A stretch of 64,000 nt of DNA from Nostoc sp. ATCC 53789 (GCF_009873495.1 NZ_CP046703.1:3948501-4012500); one strand, 5' to 3'; positions 8,032 to 18,090 are shown, counted from the stretch's first letter. The notes: generated from the letters alone by a model not told the origin. Numbers and translations: made by a program.

Positions 8032-9300
8032 ATGAATGACGAATTTTACAATAGAGGATTGGAAAAGGCTAGGCGAAAAGACTACGCTGGAGCAATTGAG
8101 GAATTTAGCCATGCTGTACAACTGACACCTTACTTTGCCGAAGCTTACTTGCAAAGGGGTTTAGCATATTATGACTCAGGAGCAATCCTTAAGGCTGTTT
8201 CAGATTATACTGAAGCTCTGAAACTTAATCCTGAGAGTGTAGAAGCATATTATTGTCGTGCATTGGCTAGGGTGGCGCTGAAAAATTTACCAGGGGCGCT
8301 GGAAGATGTTGAACGCGCTATTCGTCTCAATCTCAATTATGCTGCGGCTTATAATCTGCGGGGAATGGTGCGGCGCAAACAGGGTTATCTTCAAGATGCG
8401 ATCGCTAACTTTAAAAAGGCTGCACAATTATATCTTGAACAACAGGATAAAGAAAACTGTCGCCTGTGTCTGGAACGAATTAAACAGCTACAACCCCAAG
8501 AATTACCTGTTGTACAACAATCGCATTCGCCAAATGCGCCGATTTTATCCACCAATGATTATTTCACCCAGTTATTAGAAAAAGCTGAAAAGGGAGATAC
8601 TCAAGAGGCACTGGCCGATTTAAACTGGGTATTAAAAGCCGATTCACAAGATGCCCAAGCTTACTGCTGTCGTGGGGTTGTGCGTTGTAAAATGGGAGAT
8701 TATCGAGAAGCGATCGCAGATTTTAATCAAGCATTGCGACTAAATTTTCAAGATGCCATTGTCTACCGCAACCGAGGTAAAGCCCGTTCTATATTGGGAG
8801 ATCATCAAGGTGCGATCGCGGATCTTAATCAAGCACTCCAAATACAACCACAAGATCCTCTAGTTTATATTGCCAGAGGTAATGCCTATCGCACAACGGG
8901 CAACTATCTGGGTGCAATTCAAGATTACACCCAAGCGCTGCAAATCAATCCTGATGATGCTCAAGCTTACTACAATCGTGGCATTGCCTTTACTTGTTTA
9001 GAAGAAATGCAAAATGCCGTGGAAGATTATCAACGGGCGGCGAGTATTTTTTGTGAACAAGAAGACTGGGGAAATTATCAACAAGTTTTAAGTAGCCTAG
9101 AAAAAATCCAAAAATTTAGTCCCCAGTCAAAAAAGCAAAAGTATAACATGCTACATCAGCGACTTTTGGGCATGGTTGGGGGATATTGGGAAATTGCCGA
9201 AAGATTGATTCAGCAAAAACAGGATTATCATCCTGGAATGTCAGACGAGTGGTATTTGCAAAGAGTGATTGATGATTTAGAACGCGATCGCGGTAGATAA
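8032..9300 (+). CDS. Tetratricopeptide repeat protein
   Basis: 422 residues with two TPR arrays, roughly residues 4-140 and 180-330, separated by a linker. Typical repeat units contain AYLQRGLAYYDSG, AYYNRGIAF and AIADLNQAL. TPR superhelices act as protein-protein scaffolds; cyanobacterial ones serve photosystem assembly, pilus and signalling complexes. There is no signal peptide or catalytic domain, so it is probably cytoplasmic. The C-terminal 90 residues are helical and non-repeat. Partner and role are unknown. It is convergent with the radical SAM gene, with a hairpin between them. Confidence 0.9.
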   Translation: MNDEFYNRGLEKARRKDYAGAIEEFSHAVQLTPYFAEAYLQRGLAYYDSGAILKAVSDYTEALKLNPESVEAYYCRALARVALKNLPGALEDVERAIRLNLNYAAAYNLRGMVRRKQGYLQDAIANFKKAAQLYLEQQDKENCRLCLERIKQLQPQELPVVQQSHSPNAPILSTNDYFTQLLEKAEKGDTQEALADLNWVLKADSQDAQAYCCRGVVRCKMGDYREAIADFNQALRLNFQDAIVYRNRGKARSILGDHQGAIADLNQALQIQPQDPLVYIARGNAYRTTGNYLGAIQDYTQALQINPDDAQAYYNRGIAFTCLEEMQNAVEDYQRAASIFCEQEDWGNYQQVLSSLEKIQKFSPQSKKQKYNMLHQRLLGMVGGYWEIAERLIQQKQDYHPGMSDEWYLQRVIDDLERDRGR

Positions 9301-9379
9301 AATATGAAGAAGGCAGGAGGAAAACTGGCCTCTGCAATAACTATTTTCATTTATAAATGCCACTAGCTATAAACGCAAA

Positions 9380-9405
9380 TTCACCCGTACAAGTGTACGG
9401 GTGAA
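9380..9405. terminator. Strong hairpin between convergent genes
   Basis: A perfect 12-bp inverted repeat (TTCACCCGTACA / TGTACGGGTGAA) with a two-base centre. It is nested inside a weaker outer pair GCAAAT/ATTTGC. It probably terminates both the TPR gene and the radical SAM gene. Confidence 0.7.
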
Positions 9406-9434
9406 GATGCGGATTTGCTTATCTGTTACCGCGC

Positions 9435-11033
9435 TTAACTAACTACCGCTTCAGCTTTTTCCTCTGCTTTTTCCTTCACTAGCACATAAGGCGTTTCTGC
9501 ACCTTGTGCGAGATATTCAGCTAGCTGACTTTCAATTTGATCGCGCACAATTTGCCGATACTCTAGAAAATGCTCGTTGTGGGCGCAAGCAGAGATGTAA
9601 TGCTCAATCACTCCAGGGTTACGCTTGAGAATGCTAAACAAATGGTGCCAGAACTTCCAACGGGTTTCCCGTTTGATTCCTTGTCGCCAAATTACAATCA
9701 GCAACGCTTTGACAACTATCCACTCTGGCATTTTTGCTGGCGCTTTCCAACTCGGTAAACCCATCATTAAGAAACAACGATAGGTACGATCCAAGTAATT
9801 TACTGGATCGTATAAAGTACAAAATGCTTCAACATATTCTCTAGCAAGTTCTTCTAACGGACGGGTGGGCAAGAAGTTCATCAACGTTGTTTGGTTGATG
9901 TTGCCATCTTGATTTTCCCGCAGTCGTCCTTCTTTTTTCAGACGATGCCAAAGCGCGGTGTTAGGTAACGCTTGCAACATTGCAAAGGTAGTAGAGGGAA
10001 TAGCTGCTTGTTCAGCAAAGCGGACAATGCGATCGCCTGCGCCTGCTTTTTCGCCATCAAAGCCGATAATAAACCCAGCCATTGGGCGCAATCCCGCTTT
10101 GATGATGGTTTCCACTGCCTCAGTTAGAGAACTGCGAGTATTTTGAAACTTCTTAGTCATTTGCAAACTATCCTCATCCGGCGTTTCGATTCCCAAAAAC
10201 ACCGCCGAGAAACCAGACTCAACCATCAACTCCAACATTTCAGCGTCTTGGGCTAAGTCAATTGAAGCTTCCGTGTCAAATCGGAAGGGATATTTGTGTT
10301 CTGCCATCCAGACTTTTAACTCTTTCAGCAACAATTTTACATTTCGTTTGTTGCCAATAAAGTTGTCATCCACCATGAACACACCCCGCCGCCAACCCAA
10401 TTCATAGAGGCAATCTAACTCTGCTAACAGTTGGGCTGGGGTTTTGGTGCGTGGTTTGCGTCCGTAGAGAACAATAATGTCACAAAATTCGCACTGGAAG
10501 GGACACCCGCGCGAAAACTGCACCGACATCATGTCATAAGCATTCAATTCCAATAAATCAAAGCGGGGTATTGGCGTGCTTGTGACATCAGGTTTTTCTG
10601 TGGCGCGGAAAGTGCCAGATGTATCTCCGCGTTGAACTGCCTCAATAAACATGGGGAGAGTGATTTCCCCTTCATCCAGAATCAGAAAATCTGCGCCAAC
10701 ATTTTCAACTTCGTGAGGTACAGAGGTGGGGTAGGGGCCGCCAACTGCAACTAACTTGCCACGTTTTTTAGCTTCCTGGATTTGTTCAAGTAAATCTTGC
10801 TTCTGGACAATCATCGCAGACAGAATTACTATATCTGCCCATGCCCACTCTTCTTCTGTTGCTGCGCGGATGTTGCGATCTACCAGCTTGAATTCCCATT
10901 CTTGGGGCAGAATCGCCGCTACTGTGACTAAACCCAGAGGTGGTAATAAAACTTTGCGATCGACTAACTCTAAGATTTTTTCATAAGACCAAAAAGTTTT
11001 AGGAAATATTGGATACACTAACAAGATTCGCAT
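9435..11033 (-). CDS. B12-binding radical SAM protein with DUF4070-like C-terminus
   Basis: 532 residues. Residues 1-150 form a cobalamin-binding Rossmann domain (MRILLVYPIFP, VGGPYPTSVPHEV). The radical SAM core follows with the CxxxCxxC cluster in SRGCPFQCEFCDI near residue 180. The C-terminal third looks like DUF4070. Such class B enzymes methylate unactivated carbons or perform other radical chemistry; related proteins include the hopanoid methylase HpnR, but the substrate here cannot be assigned. The C-terminus ends in a Glu/Ala-rich tail (EKAEEKAEAVVS). It is a single gene with a clear ATG start. Confidence 0.87.
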   Translation of the reverse strand: MRILLVYPIFPKTFWSYEKILELVDRKVLLPPLGLVTVAAILPQEWEFKLVDRNIRAATEEEWAWADIVILSAMIVQKQDLLEQIQEAKKRGKLVAVGGPYPTSVPHEVENVGADFLILDEGEITLPMFIEAVQRGDTSGTFRATEKPDVTSTPIPRFDLLELNAYDMMSVQFSRGCPFQCEFCDIIVLYGRKPRTKTPAQLLAELDCLYELGWRRGVFMVDDNFIGNKRNVKLLLKELKVWMAEHKYPFRFDTEASIDLAQDAEMLELMVESGFSAVFLGIETPDEDSLQMTKKFQNTRSSLTEAVETIIKAGLRPMAGFIIGFDGEKAGAGDRIVRFAEQAAIPSTTFAMLQALPNTALWHRLKKEGRLRENQDGNINQTTLMNFLPTRPLEELAREYVEAFCTLYDPVNYLDRTYRCFLMMGLPSWKAPAKMPEWIVVKALLIVIWRQGIKRETRWKFWHHLFSILKRNPGVIEHYISACAHNEHFLEYRQIVRDQIESQLAEYLAQGAETPYVLVKEKAEEKAEAVVS

Positions 11034-11350
11034 GTAGTATCAATCCTCACACTTTGATTGTTATCCCACTCTAACGAAAATAAAGAGCTATTGACTTTTT
11101 ATTAAAGTTGTTTTATCTTACCACCGATATTTTTTCCTTTAATGGGCGGCTAGCAACTGGAATTCTTGCAGCTAATCGGCAAAAAGAAAAGTATGTTAAA
11201 GCAGGAATCAGGAGATTTCTGGTTTCTCTAACTACGACCAGGCTGCAAACTAAATTCATATCAGTAGGACTTAGGCGAAGAACTGGCAGCTTCTGTCGGC
11301 TGATCTTTGCCAGAAATGACCGTTATCATTAGCAAATAATAGATATTTTC
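11034..11350. other. Intergenic region upstream of the radical SAM gene
   Basis: 317 bp that must contain the radical SAM promoter on the minus strand and the 3' end of the SDR unit. The open frame on the plus strand has no family resemblance and no ribosome site. I see nothing else in it. Confidence 0.5.
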
Positions 11351-12307
11351 TCAATCAGCACGTTCAACGCCACTAATTTTTAAAACATCACTCATGGTTG
11401 CACAATAATTTGGCAAGCCAAAACTATTGGGATTTATGAATTTTTCATAAGTGAAATGCCGATAGTTCATGCAAAATCTATCCCAAGCAGCCATTTGAAT
11501 ACGAAACAGAACAATAATCAAATTAGCCAATGCTATAGAGATGGGAATGCGAAAGTAAATCTTTTTCCCCAGATAAGCACAAACTTGTTCTACTGCTTGA
11601 TTAGCAGTTGACGGTGCTTGACCCAAAACAAGCCGACGTGGTTGATCGTTTTTGGCAGGATGATCGATTAAATATCGCACTACAGTGGCAATATCTTGTG
11701 CGTGGATAAAGTGAAAACTGCCATCTGCTTCCAAAAAACGAATCACATTAATATATTTCGTCACTTCTGTAATACCAGATGTGACAGCAGAATAGGGTTT
11801 ATTCGCATTACCGCCCAATACTATAGTCGGAAAAACTGTGGTAATTTTGGGTGCGATCGCTAATTTTTCTTTTTTCTGTAAGCACTCATATTTGGAACGG
11901 ATGTAATCTGTCCCAATTTCCCCGGCTTCTTTTAATGGTTGATTGTAGCGATCCAAAACGCTAGCTGTCGAAAAATAAATCACCTGCTGGCAACGTTCTG
12001 GATCTAGTAATTCGAGCAATTCTATAGTCTTGACGACATTAATATCAAATGTTTCATCACCACCCCAAGCTGTGGCGGTGAGTACCGCCGTATCAATTGT
12101 GGATAGTAAATCGGCAAACTGGCGAATATTTTGCATATCACCTTGTAAAACGTTGATACCTGAACGGGCTTTAGTATCAACTTGCAGTTTGCTTGGATTC
12201 CTAACTAGCAGATACAGTTCGTGATCTGTTTCTTTAATTAAGGCTTCTGTTAAATAATGACCTACACAACCACTTGCACCAGTCACTAAAATCCGTTTCT
12301 GGCTCAT
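11351..12307 (-). CDS. NAD-dependent epimerase/dehydratase (extended SDR)
   Basis: 318 residues of the atypical/extended short-chain dehydrogenase superfamily. The nucleotide-binding motif GASGCVGHYL lies at residues 9-18, acidic and Asn-like positions follow through the Rossmann core, and the catalytic YxxxK is in DYIRSKYE near residue 133. It uses NAD(P) to act on a sugar nucleotide, isoprenoid or similar substrate; which one is not evident. It is followed on the minus strand by nothing obvious and preceded by an AAATCTA repeat hairpin that separates it from hemE. Confidence 0.85.
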   Translation of the reverse strand: MSQKRILVTGASGCVGHYLTEALIKETDHELYLLVRNPSKLQVDTKARSGINVLQGDMQNIRQFADLLSTIDTAVLTATAWGGDETFDINVVKTIELLELLDPERCQQVIYFSTASVLDRYNQPLKEAGEIGTDYIRSKYECLQKKEKLAIAPKITTVFPTIVLGGNANKPYSAVTSGITEVTKYINVIRFLEADGSFHFIHAQDIATVVRYLIDHPAKNDQPRRLVLGQAPSTANQAVEQVCAYLGKKIYFRIPISIALANLIIVLFRIQMAAWDRFCMNYRHFTYEKFINPNSFGLPNYCATMSDVLKISGVERAD

Positions 12308-12391
12308 AGAGAATTTATAAAGCGTTAGGAGTTAAAACTAAAGAGTTAAGAATAAAGTTAAAAGTTCCGAATTGCAACTGATAACTCTGGA

Positions 12392-12463
12392 AATTTTAGA
12401 TTTTGAATTTTGGATTTTGGATTGAAAGAAAAATCTAAAATCTAAAATCTAAAATCTAAAATT
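12392..12463. repeat. AAATCTA heptamer repeat within a long hairpin
   Basis: Four head-to-tail copies of AAATCTA (12431-12458) pair imperfectly with the TTTTAGATTTTG-type arm at 12392-12423. It is a typical Nostoc short tandem heptamer locus. It lies just downstream of hemE on the minus strand and may also act as its terminator. Confidence 0.8.
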
Positions 12464-12472
12464 GTATGACTC

Positions 12473-13534
12473 CTAATTCTTAACTCCTGCAAGATTCAAT
12501 TCCTTTGCGGTTTCAAAGAAGAAAGCGACATTTTCTTCGGGAGTTTCTGGAAGGACACCGTGACCGAGATTGAGAATATGACCCCAATTACCAGCTTTGC
12601 GAACGGTATCGAGAATGCGATCGCGGATAAACTGTTTAGAGCCGAATAGCACGCCTGGGTCAAGATTTCCTTGAACTTTGACTTGCTTACCCAATCTTGC
12701 CCGTGCGTCTGCCATATCCACTGCCCAGTCTACACTGACAATATCAGCGCCAGATTGTGCCATTCTTTCCAACACACCCGCACTACCACTAACTAGCAAA
12801 ATCAATGGTGTATCGGGGTGGGTTTGCTTAATCTGCTGGAAAACTCGCTGCTGATAGGGGAGAGCAAAGGTGTCATAATCTTGAGGACTCAATTGACCCG
12901 CCCAAGAATCGAACATTTGCACAACTTGAGCGCCAGAGTCAATTTGGTAGCGGGCATAGATGGCGATCGCATCTGCTAATTTAGTTAACAGTTGATGCAG
13001 TATCGTCGGATCTGAGAATGCCATGTTTTTGATGATGGAGTAGGTTTTAGAACCTTTTCCCTCAACTGCATAAGCTGCTAAGGTCCACGGCGCACCCACA
13101 AAGCCTAACACCGTTGATTTATCGCCTACTTCAGAACGCAACGCTTGTAAAATTGTCTTGATAAATGGTAGAGCTGCTTCTGGTTCTAAGGGATGCAGAC
13201 GATCAATTTGTTCTTGAGTGCGGAGGGGGGAGTGAATGATTGGCCCTTTACCTTCCGCAATATCCATGTCAATGCCCAAACCAGGTAATGGGGTGACAAT
13301 ATCAGAAAATAAAATTACTCCATCTGGTTGGAAGGCTTTCCACGGTTGCAAGGAAACTTCAATTGCTACATCTGGTATTTCCGAGCGATCGCGAAACGAA
13401 GGATACTTCTCTCTTAAGTCTCGATATGCTTTCATATATCGTCCCGCTTGTCGCATCATCCATACAGGGGGACGATCTACTACTTCACCGCGAGCAGCCC
13501 GTAAGAGATGAGGAGTTGTTGAAGGAACACCCAT
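12473..13534 (-). CDS. hemE: Uroporphyrinogen decarboxylase
   Basis: 353 residues, full length for HemE. It decarboxylates the four acetate side chains of uroporphyrinogen III to give coproporphyrinogen III, a shared step toward heme, chlorophyll and phycobilins, in the cytoplasm without cofactor. Hallmarks are [14 protein letters not shown] (residues 21-34, active-site Arg), [12 protein letters not shown] with the catalytic Asp, [16 protein letters not shown] and the C-terminal [11 protein letters not shown]. The ATG start is clear. As in other cyanobacteria it stands alone and not in a hem operon. Confidence 0.96.
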   Translation of the reverse strand: MGVPSTTPHLLRAARGEVVDRPPVWMMRQAGRYMKAYRDLREKYPSFRDRSEIPDVAIEVSLQPWKAFQPDGVILFSDIVTPLPGLGIDMDIAEGKGPIIHSPLRTQEQIDRLHPLEPEAALPFIKTILQALRSEVGDKSTVLGFVGAPWTLAAYAVEGKGSKTYSIIKNMAFSDPTILHQLLTKLADAIAIYARYQIDSGAQVVQMFDSWAGQLSPQDYDTFALPYQQRVFQQIKQTHPDTPLILLVSGSAGVLERMAQSGADIVSVDWAVDMADARARLGKQVKVQGNLDPGVLFGSKQFIRDRILDTVRKAGNWGHILNLGHGVLPETPEENVAFFFETAKELNLAGVKN

Positions 13535-14181
13535 TTATCACTTCATCCTAAGTCACAATTTTTATGCCACTGTTTAGCTTATCATTCTAGGATTACGCTT
13601 TTTCAACAGGTTGGCAGCAAAAGGGTAATAGTAGGGCAAACGCATCTAAATTGATTGCTCTTGATCGCAACCAAGGTTAAGAAACAACGAAAAAATCAGC
13701 ATTTCTCGTTTGGTTTAGTTTCCAAGTCTCAAAGCGATGTCTACGATGGAATACACCTAAAGCTTTAGCAACAAGCATCGGCTAATAAGATTCTATTTGC
13801 AATATAATACTCTTATTGACATAATGCGACCGCCCTGCACAAACTATTGAACACTCATTAATAGAGCTTCTACTACTAAATATATTTCAATTGTCTAACT
13901 AAGTAGAAATAAAAAATATTTTCAAAGTTTTATATATAAATATGAATTTTAATGTTAAAAAATAATGAGATCAAAAATACGTTTTCAGGGTTTTTCATTC
14001 TCATGAATGATTTAAGATTGCTCATAGTATTCTCTTATGTTTTGGTACGAGAAAAACAATTCGTACTGTATAAAGAATGCCGTGATATCGCCAAGCTGTA
14101 AAAAGTAAAAGATGTGTATCGAAGCACAGCCTCGATACACATTATTAAGGATTTTATACGGCTATCCTGATAAATTTATCT
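13535..14181. other. Intergenic region upstream of hemE
   Basis: 647 bp containing the hemE promoter on the minus strand and the 3' flank of the PEP-CTERM-like gene. Positions 13631-13680 match 15142-15187 on the other side of that gene (see repeat entries). No gene or known operator is visible. Confidence 0.5.
13631..13680 (+). repeat. Intergenic direct repeat, copy 1
   Basis: Contains CAAACGCATCTAA followed by CTCTTGATCGCAAC and AAGGTTAA. It matches 15142-15187 in the same order. Weaker similarity continues for about 200 bp (a TTTAGCAA block and an ATTGACATAAT block occur downstream of both). Confidence 0.7.
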
Positions 14182-14862
14182 TTACATTGTCACTTTACGT
14201 TGTGAGCGTTTGAAGAGTGAAGTCATACCACAAGCACCAATTGCTAACACACCTAACATCGCATTAGATTCGGGAACGCTCTTGGCTAGTCTATAGGCAT
14301 GGTTATCTGTTTCAAAAGCAACACCATTTGAGCGCATCATAACTCGATCAAATGTTTCTCCTGTGTCAGCTACAAGATTGATAAACATATTAGCTTGAGT
14401 GCTAGTCCAACTACCATTAGCTATAGCAGTTGGCACATCTGCACCACTAAAAGTCTTTACCAACTGATTACCTTTGTAAATGTCAACAAAGTTGTAATCA
14501 TCCAATGAACCTGCATAAAAACCGAAGTAATTAACAGCTTCTTTGAAGTTAATATTGACAAAACCACTGTTGCCTGCAACATTAGTATTTTTTGGAGCAA
14601 TTGTTAGAAATTTGGTGTTATCCCCATAAGGTGAGGCGTATTGACCAGATACGCTACCTTGAACAATGTTACTAGTAATATTAGAGTAAGTAACAAATCC
14701 ATTAGGATCATTTGCGGTGCCATCGTCAAAGGTGACAGTTTTAGCATCAGCATAGCTAGAGAACGGGCCAGTATTGACTTGCAGAGTTACGGCACTAGCT
14801 GGATTTGCACTGACGATCACAGCAGTTGTTCCGAGTAAAGCCAAGGAGATTTTTTGCAGCAT
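14182..14862 (-). CDS. PEP-CTERM-like exported protein
   Basis: About 226 residues. The N-terminal signal peptide MLQKISLALLGTTAVIVSAN ends near ASA. A beta-rich domain follows, and the C-terminus carries VPESNAM, a hydrophobic stretch and a basic tail (KRSQRK). This is the layout of PEP-CTERM sorting signals, handled by an exosortase in exopolysaccharide-producing bacteria. The longest frame begins at a TTG at 14889; the ATG at 14860-14862, which starts the signal peptide directly, is the better start, with AAGG twelve bases upstream. The signal reads VPES and not VPEP, a tolerated variant. The function of the domain is unknown; a surface or matrix role is inferred. Confidence 0.8.
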   Translation of the reverse strand: MLQKISLALLGTTAVIVSANPASAVTLQVNTGPFSSYADAKTVTFDDGTANDPNGFVTYSNITSNIVQGSVSGQYASPYGDNTKFLTIAPKNTNVAGNSGFVNINFKEAVNYFGFYAGSLDDYNFVDIYKGNQLVKTFSGADVPTAIANGSWTSTQANMFINLVADTGETFDRVMMRSNGVAFETDNHAYRLAKSVPESNAMLGVLAIGACGMTSLFKRSQRKVTM

Positions 14863-15585
14863 TCGAATAATAAACCTTGAAGAACACAAAGATAATTAAG
14901 ACTGAACTTTTCTTGAAACCTAGCTATATAAAACTAGTTTCATTACTCGAACAACCTAGAAGAAAATCAAGAAGTATTATTTCTTTCTATATGACTGTTG
15001 TCGAGTACAACAAGCTCGAAGATGTAAGTTTATCTTGATGCTTTGTAATACTATTGTGATTTTTTCAACTCGCAAAAGATACGGTATATACACCAAAATT
15101 TCTTTAAAGATTAAGTGAAGGGTCTTGTGCAATTTTAGTGAGCAGGACAAACGCATCTAAGATTACTCTTGATCGCAACTAAGGTTAAAAGATTATTTAT
15201 AAAGTAAAAATAAAATTTCTTTAAGGAAGCCACTGCGTTGGGTGATACCGACTTGTACCCCTACGGAGAAGTAAGCTACGCTCTTAGCATTCCCACATGG
15301 TAGCAACTGGCGTTGTGTTAGGCATATATCTATGACGGGCGACTCTTAACCTTTTAGCAATAAGCTTAATTTAATGAGATTAGCTCACAGTTTATTGAGA
15401 ATCAACTGCCATTATTGACATAATAGACTCGCTTTTGGAGAGTGGCAAATAATAGAAAATAGGGACTGACGAGTAAGAAATAGGATAAAACAAGAATCAA
15501 TATTTAACTGAGGAGTGGGCATTAGTCATTCTCCCTGCTTCCCTATCTTCCTAATCTCCCTATTCCCTCGCTACCCTAATTTCTT
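14863..15585. other. Intergenic region with repeats
   Basis: About 720 bp between divergent genes. It holds the promoter of the PEP-CTERM-like gene, the second repeat copy at 15142-15187, and stretches resembling dispersed cyanobacterial repeats (for example AGTAAGCTACGCTC near 15270). No coding frame is convincing. Confidence 0.5.
15142..15187 (+). repeat. Intergenic direct repeat, copy 2
   Basis: The partner of 13631-13680: ACAAACGCATCTAA, then CTCTTGATCGCAACTAAGG. The two copies flank the PEP-CTERM-like gene as direct repeats about 1.5 kb apart. Confidence 0.7.
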
Positions 15586-16302
15586 ATGGAAACTGACTCT
15601 AATAGTCCCGATCGTGTTGGATCTGCTAAAAACGAGCTTAATTCAGGAAACTTTTTGATTCCGCGATCGCAGCGACAGAGGTTCTTTATTCAGTTTACCT
15701 TAATGACCCTGATTGGATGGGTTGTGGGTGGCGTTGCCAGTATCGCCTTAGAAAAAATTATTCTCCAAAGCTCACCGAGTATTGCTCTCCAGGCACAAAC
15801 ATGGAGTATTTTGGTCAGAAGTCTCAGTAACGTTGTATTTGCCGTAATTTTTGCTGCTGACCAAGCCCTGATTGTTTACCGATATTTACCGGGTTTACAA
15901 TGGCTATTTGCGACTAGCGTCGGTTGGCTGATTGCCAACGGTGTTTCTACAGCCTGGATTCACTACATTTCATCCATAGCCTCATCATCACCTGAAGAAA
16001 CTTTTATTTTCGGATTCTTATCTGCGATCGCATATATAATTTCGGGTGTTTGGCTAGGGCTTTGCCAATGGCTGGTACTGAGGCGATATACAGCAGGTAT
16101 TTGGTGGTGGAATTTTTTACCCTCAATTGCTTTCTTATTAATTACTATTTTGGTTTGGTTGCTTTTTATGGTGCAAAATCTGATTCCAGAAGCAAGCCGT
16201 AATTTTATATTGTATTGGAGTGGACAAGGGCTTACGGCAGTCATACTGGGAGCTATACCAGCAATTGGTTTGTGTACATTAAAAAGAAATCCACATCGCT
16301 AA
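15586..16302 (+). CDS. Polytopic membrane protein of unknown function
   Basis: 238 residues. After a polar N-terminus of about 32 residues there are five or six hydrophobic segments, beginning at FTLMTLIGWVVGGVASIALE and ending at the C-terminal LTAVILGAIPAIGLCTLK. There are no catalytic motifs. The spacing of segments and the GLCQWLVLRRY element resemble a group of uncharacterised cyanobacterial inner-membrane proteins. The ATG lacks a clear Shine-Dalgarno and follows a pyrimidine-rich leader (CTCCCT blocks) of the kind seen before several genes here. It is convergent with the sugar-binding protein gene. Confidence 0.7.
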   Translation: METDSNSPDRVGSAKNELNSGNFLIPRSQRQRFFIQFTLMTLIGWVVGGVASIALEKIILQSSPSIALQAQTWSILVRSLSNVVFAVIFAADQALIVYRYLPGLQWLFATSVGWLIANGVSTAWIHYISSIASSSPEETFIFGFLSAIAYIISGVWLGLCQWLVLRRYTAGIWWWNFLPSIAFLLITILVWLLFMVQNLIPEASRNFILYWSGQGLTAVILGAIPAIGLCTLKRNPHR

Positions 16303-16323
16303 ACTAGAGTTTCTTCAGGATTT

Positions 16324-17643
16324 TCATTTGTCATCCCAAATAAGTTCTAAACGTTCTTGTGCTGCCTTGAGTGCTTTTTCGGCAGACTCACCTAGTAATG
16401 TCGCCTCGATCGCTCGACCAAGACTGTCAGAAAGACGACTATATCCAGCAATAATTGGTCGAGGAAGTGCTACAGATATCTGCTCCATAAATACTTTTAA
16501 AACTGGTTTTTTGCTAATAAATTCCTTAAAAGCTTCACTTTGACCAGCTTTGATATTAACTGGTAAAAAACCCGTTCCGACACTCCATTCTTTTTGAAAG
16601 TCTTCACTCAAAACATACTCCAAAAATTTGAGTGCTGCTTTCTCTCTTGCTGGCGTGGTCTTCATTAGATACAATATTCCCGTCGCTGTCACCGTAGCAG
16701 GCTCAACACTTGCAGGTATAGGGAACACCTGATAATCAACATTAGACTTCATGATGTAAGTCCAAGGCCCTGTGATTTGCATCGCAACCCGGCCCGTGAT
16801 AAAAGCATCCTCTTCATAACCACGTTCTGGAGGCGAAAGCATTACTGATCCATCTTTTATGAGGTTTTGCCAGAATTGCAAAGCACTAATAGCTGCCTGA
16901 TTCGTTAAATTCGGACGGTTATTTGTCACTACCTCGCCGCCAGCACCCAATAAAAAAGGAAACCAACTAAAGACAGTCCATTCTCCCTTTCCTAAAGGCA
17001 GCAACATTCCGTACTGTTCAGGTTTATTATCACCATTCCGGTCTATGGTCAATTTTTTGGCGACTTCCCTTAACTCTTCCCAAGTTTTAGGAATTTGCGT
17101 AATTCCCGCAGCTTGAAAAAGTTTAGGTCGGTAAAAAATCCCTAAATTGCTCGTGTAAAGTGGAATTGACCAAAGATGACCGTCTAATTTTAATTCCTCC
17201 AATAGGTTGGGGCTAATTTCCGACTTCAATGGCAATTTGTCCAGCCATTCTTCTAAAGGTCGAATTGCCCCTAGTTCCATAAACTGACCTGTCAATTGAG
17301 GATCGAATGACAGAATATCTGGAGGTGTATTGCCCACAACTGCTGTTAATATCTTTGGCAATTGGGGTTGACCTATGAAGATAGATTCTACTTGGATATC
17401 AGTATGAGTTTGATTAAATTTATTTACTAGTTTGTTAAACACATCCCGATTAGCAGGAGGATTTACTGATTGCCATAAACTCAGATTAATTACTCTATCA
17501 TTATTCTGGAATGTCCCCTGACAACCATATAAGAACATTAAAAATATACTCAGAATAATTCCTACCAGCGAAAACCGCCAAGCAGAATGGGTCGTCTGGC
17601 GGAAAGTTTTTTGAATTTGGGATTTAAAAAGAGTAAATTTCAT
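16324..17643 (-). CDS. ABC-type sugar-binding lipoprotein
   Basis: 439 residues of the family-1 extracellular solute-binding proteins (UgpB/MalE type). The lipobox LYGC lies near residues 38-41 behind a hydrophobic segment, so it is anchored in the outer leaflet of the plasma membrane. Family stretches are NLSLWQSVNPPANRDVFNKL, IPLYTSNLGIFYRPKLF, TWEELREVAKKL and GRVAMQITGPWTY. It captures a sugar or glycerol-phosphate-like ligand for import. No permease or ATPase genes are adjacent, so the transporter partners are elsewhere. The ATG start gives a slightly long, basic N-region, common in cyanobacteria. Confidence 0.88.
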   Translation of the reverse strand: MKFTLFKSQIQKTFRQTTHSAWRFSLVGIILSIFLMFLYGCQGTFQNNDRVINLSLWQSVNPPANRDVFNKLVNKFNQTHTDIQVESIFIGQPQLPKILTAVVGNTPPDILSFDPQLTGQFMELGAIRPLEEWLDKLPLKSEISPNLLEELKLDGHLWSIPLYTSNLGIFYRPKLFQAAGITQIPKTWEELREVAKKLTIDRNGDNKPEQYGMLLPLGKGEWTVFSWFPFLLGAGGEVVTNNRPNLTNQAAISALQFWQNLIKDGSVMLSPPERGYEEDAFITGRVAMQITGPWTYIMKSNVDYQVFPIPASVEPATVTATGILYLMKTTPAREKAALKFLEYVLSEDFQKEWSVGTGFLPVNIKAGQSEAFKEFISKKPVLKVFMEQISVALPRPIIAGYSRLSDSLGRAIEATLLGESAEKALKAAQERLELIWDDK

Positions 17644-17821
17644 GCCAAGTAGTTAATCAATTGCATTATCGGAAGGATGAAAAGTAAAATATATAATTAT
17701 GAAGAATAAAGGATAATTGAAGACTTCATAGATAAATTAATAATGAAACTAAAAACTCCGTATGTAAGTATTTATGTTTATATATTTAATCTATTTTTAT
17801 ATGTGTTGAGTATCTATCAAT

Positions 17822-18090
17822 TTACTCTTTTTAAAATACACCATAGTGTAGGCAATTTGATGAAGGTTAAATTGCTTACCTCTCAAATGTTCAAACTCAT
17901 GTAAAGCTTTCTGATCCCGATTACCTGTGAGGTTTGTCAGACTTTGCGACTAAGATCAAAATGTGACCAACCTTGATTTTGTGCAGTTTCAGAAATAATT
18001 GGTATAATAATTTTTTCAATAACCGTAGTTACTCATCAGCATTATAATTATACCATTAGCGAGAACGCTGTCATAGAGAGTATTTGGGTT
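17822..18090 (-). pseudogene. Remnant of a TylF-type methyltransferase 3' end
   Basis: 17835-17925 aligns with the last codons of the methyltransferase gene at 19249-20688 (for example the shared CATGTAAAGCTTT versus CATGTAAGGCTTT). A second block, ACGCTGTCATAGAGAGTATT at 18064, matches ACGCTATCATAGAGCGTATT at 19392. An extra 80 bp or so and frame-breaking changes separate the blocks. It is the decayed 3' end of a second copy. The rest of 17644-18359 has no other recognisable content. Confidence 0.75.

Noticed and set aside
11108..11332. 74-codon frame in the spacer before the radical SAM gene
   Set aside because: No ribosome site and it ends in a repeat-like tail; no family resemblance.
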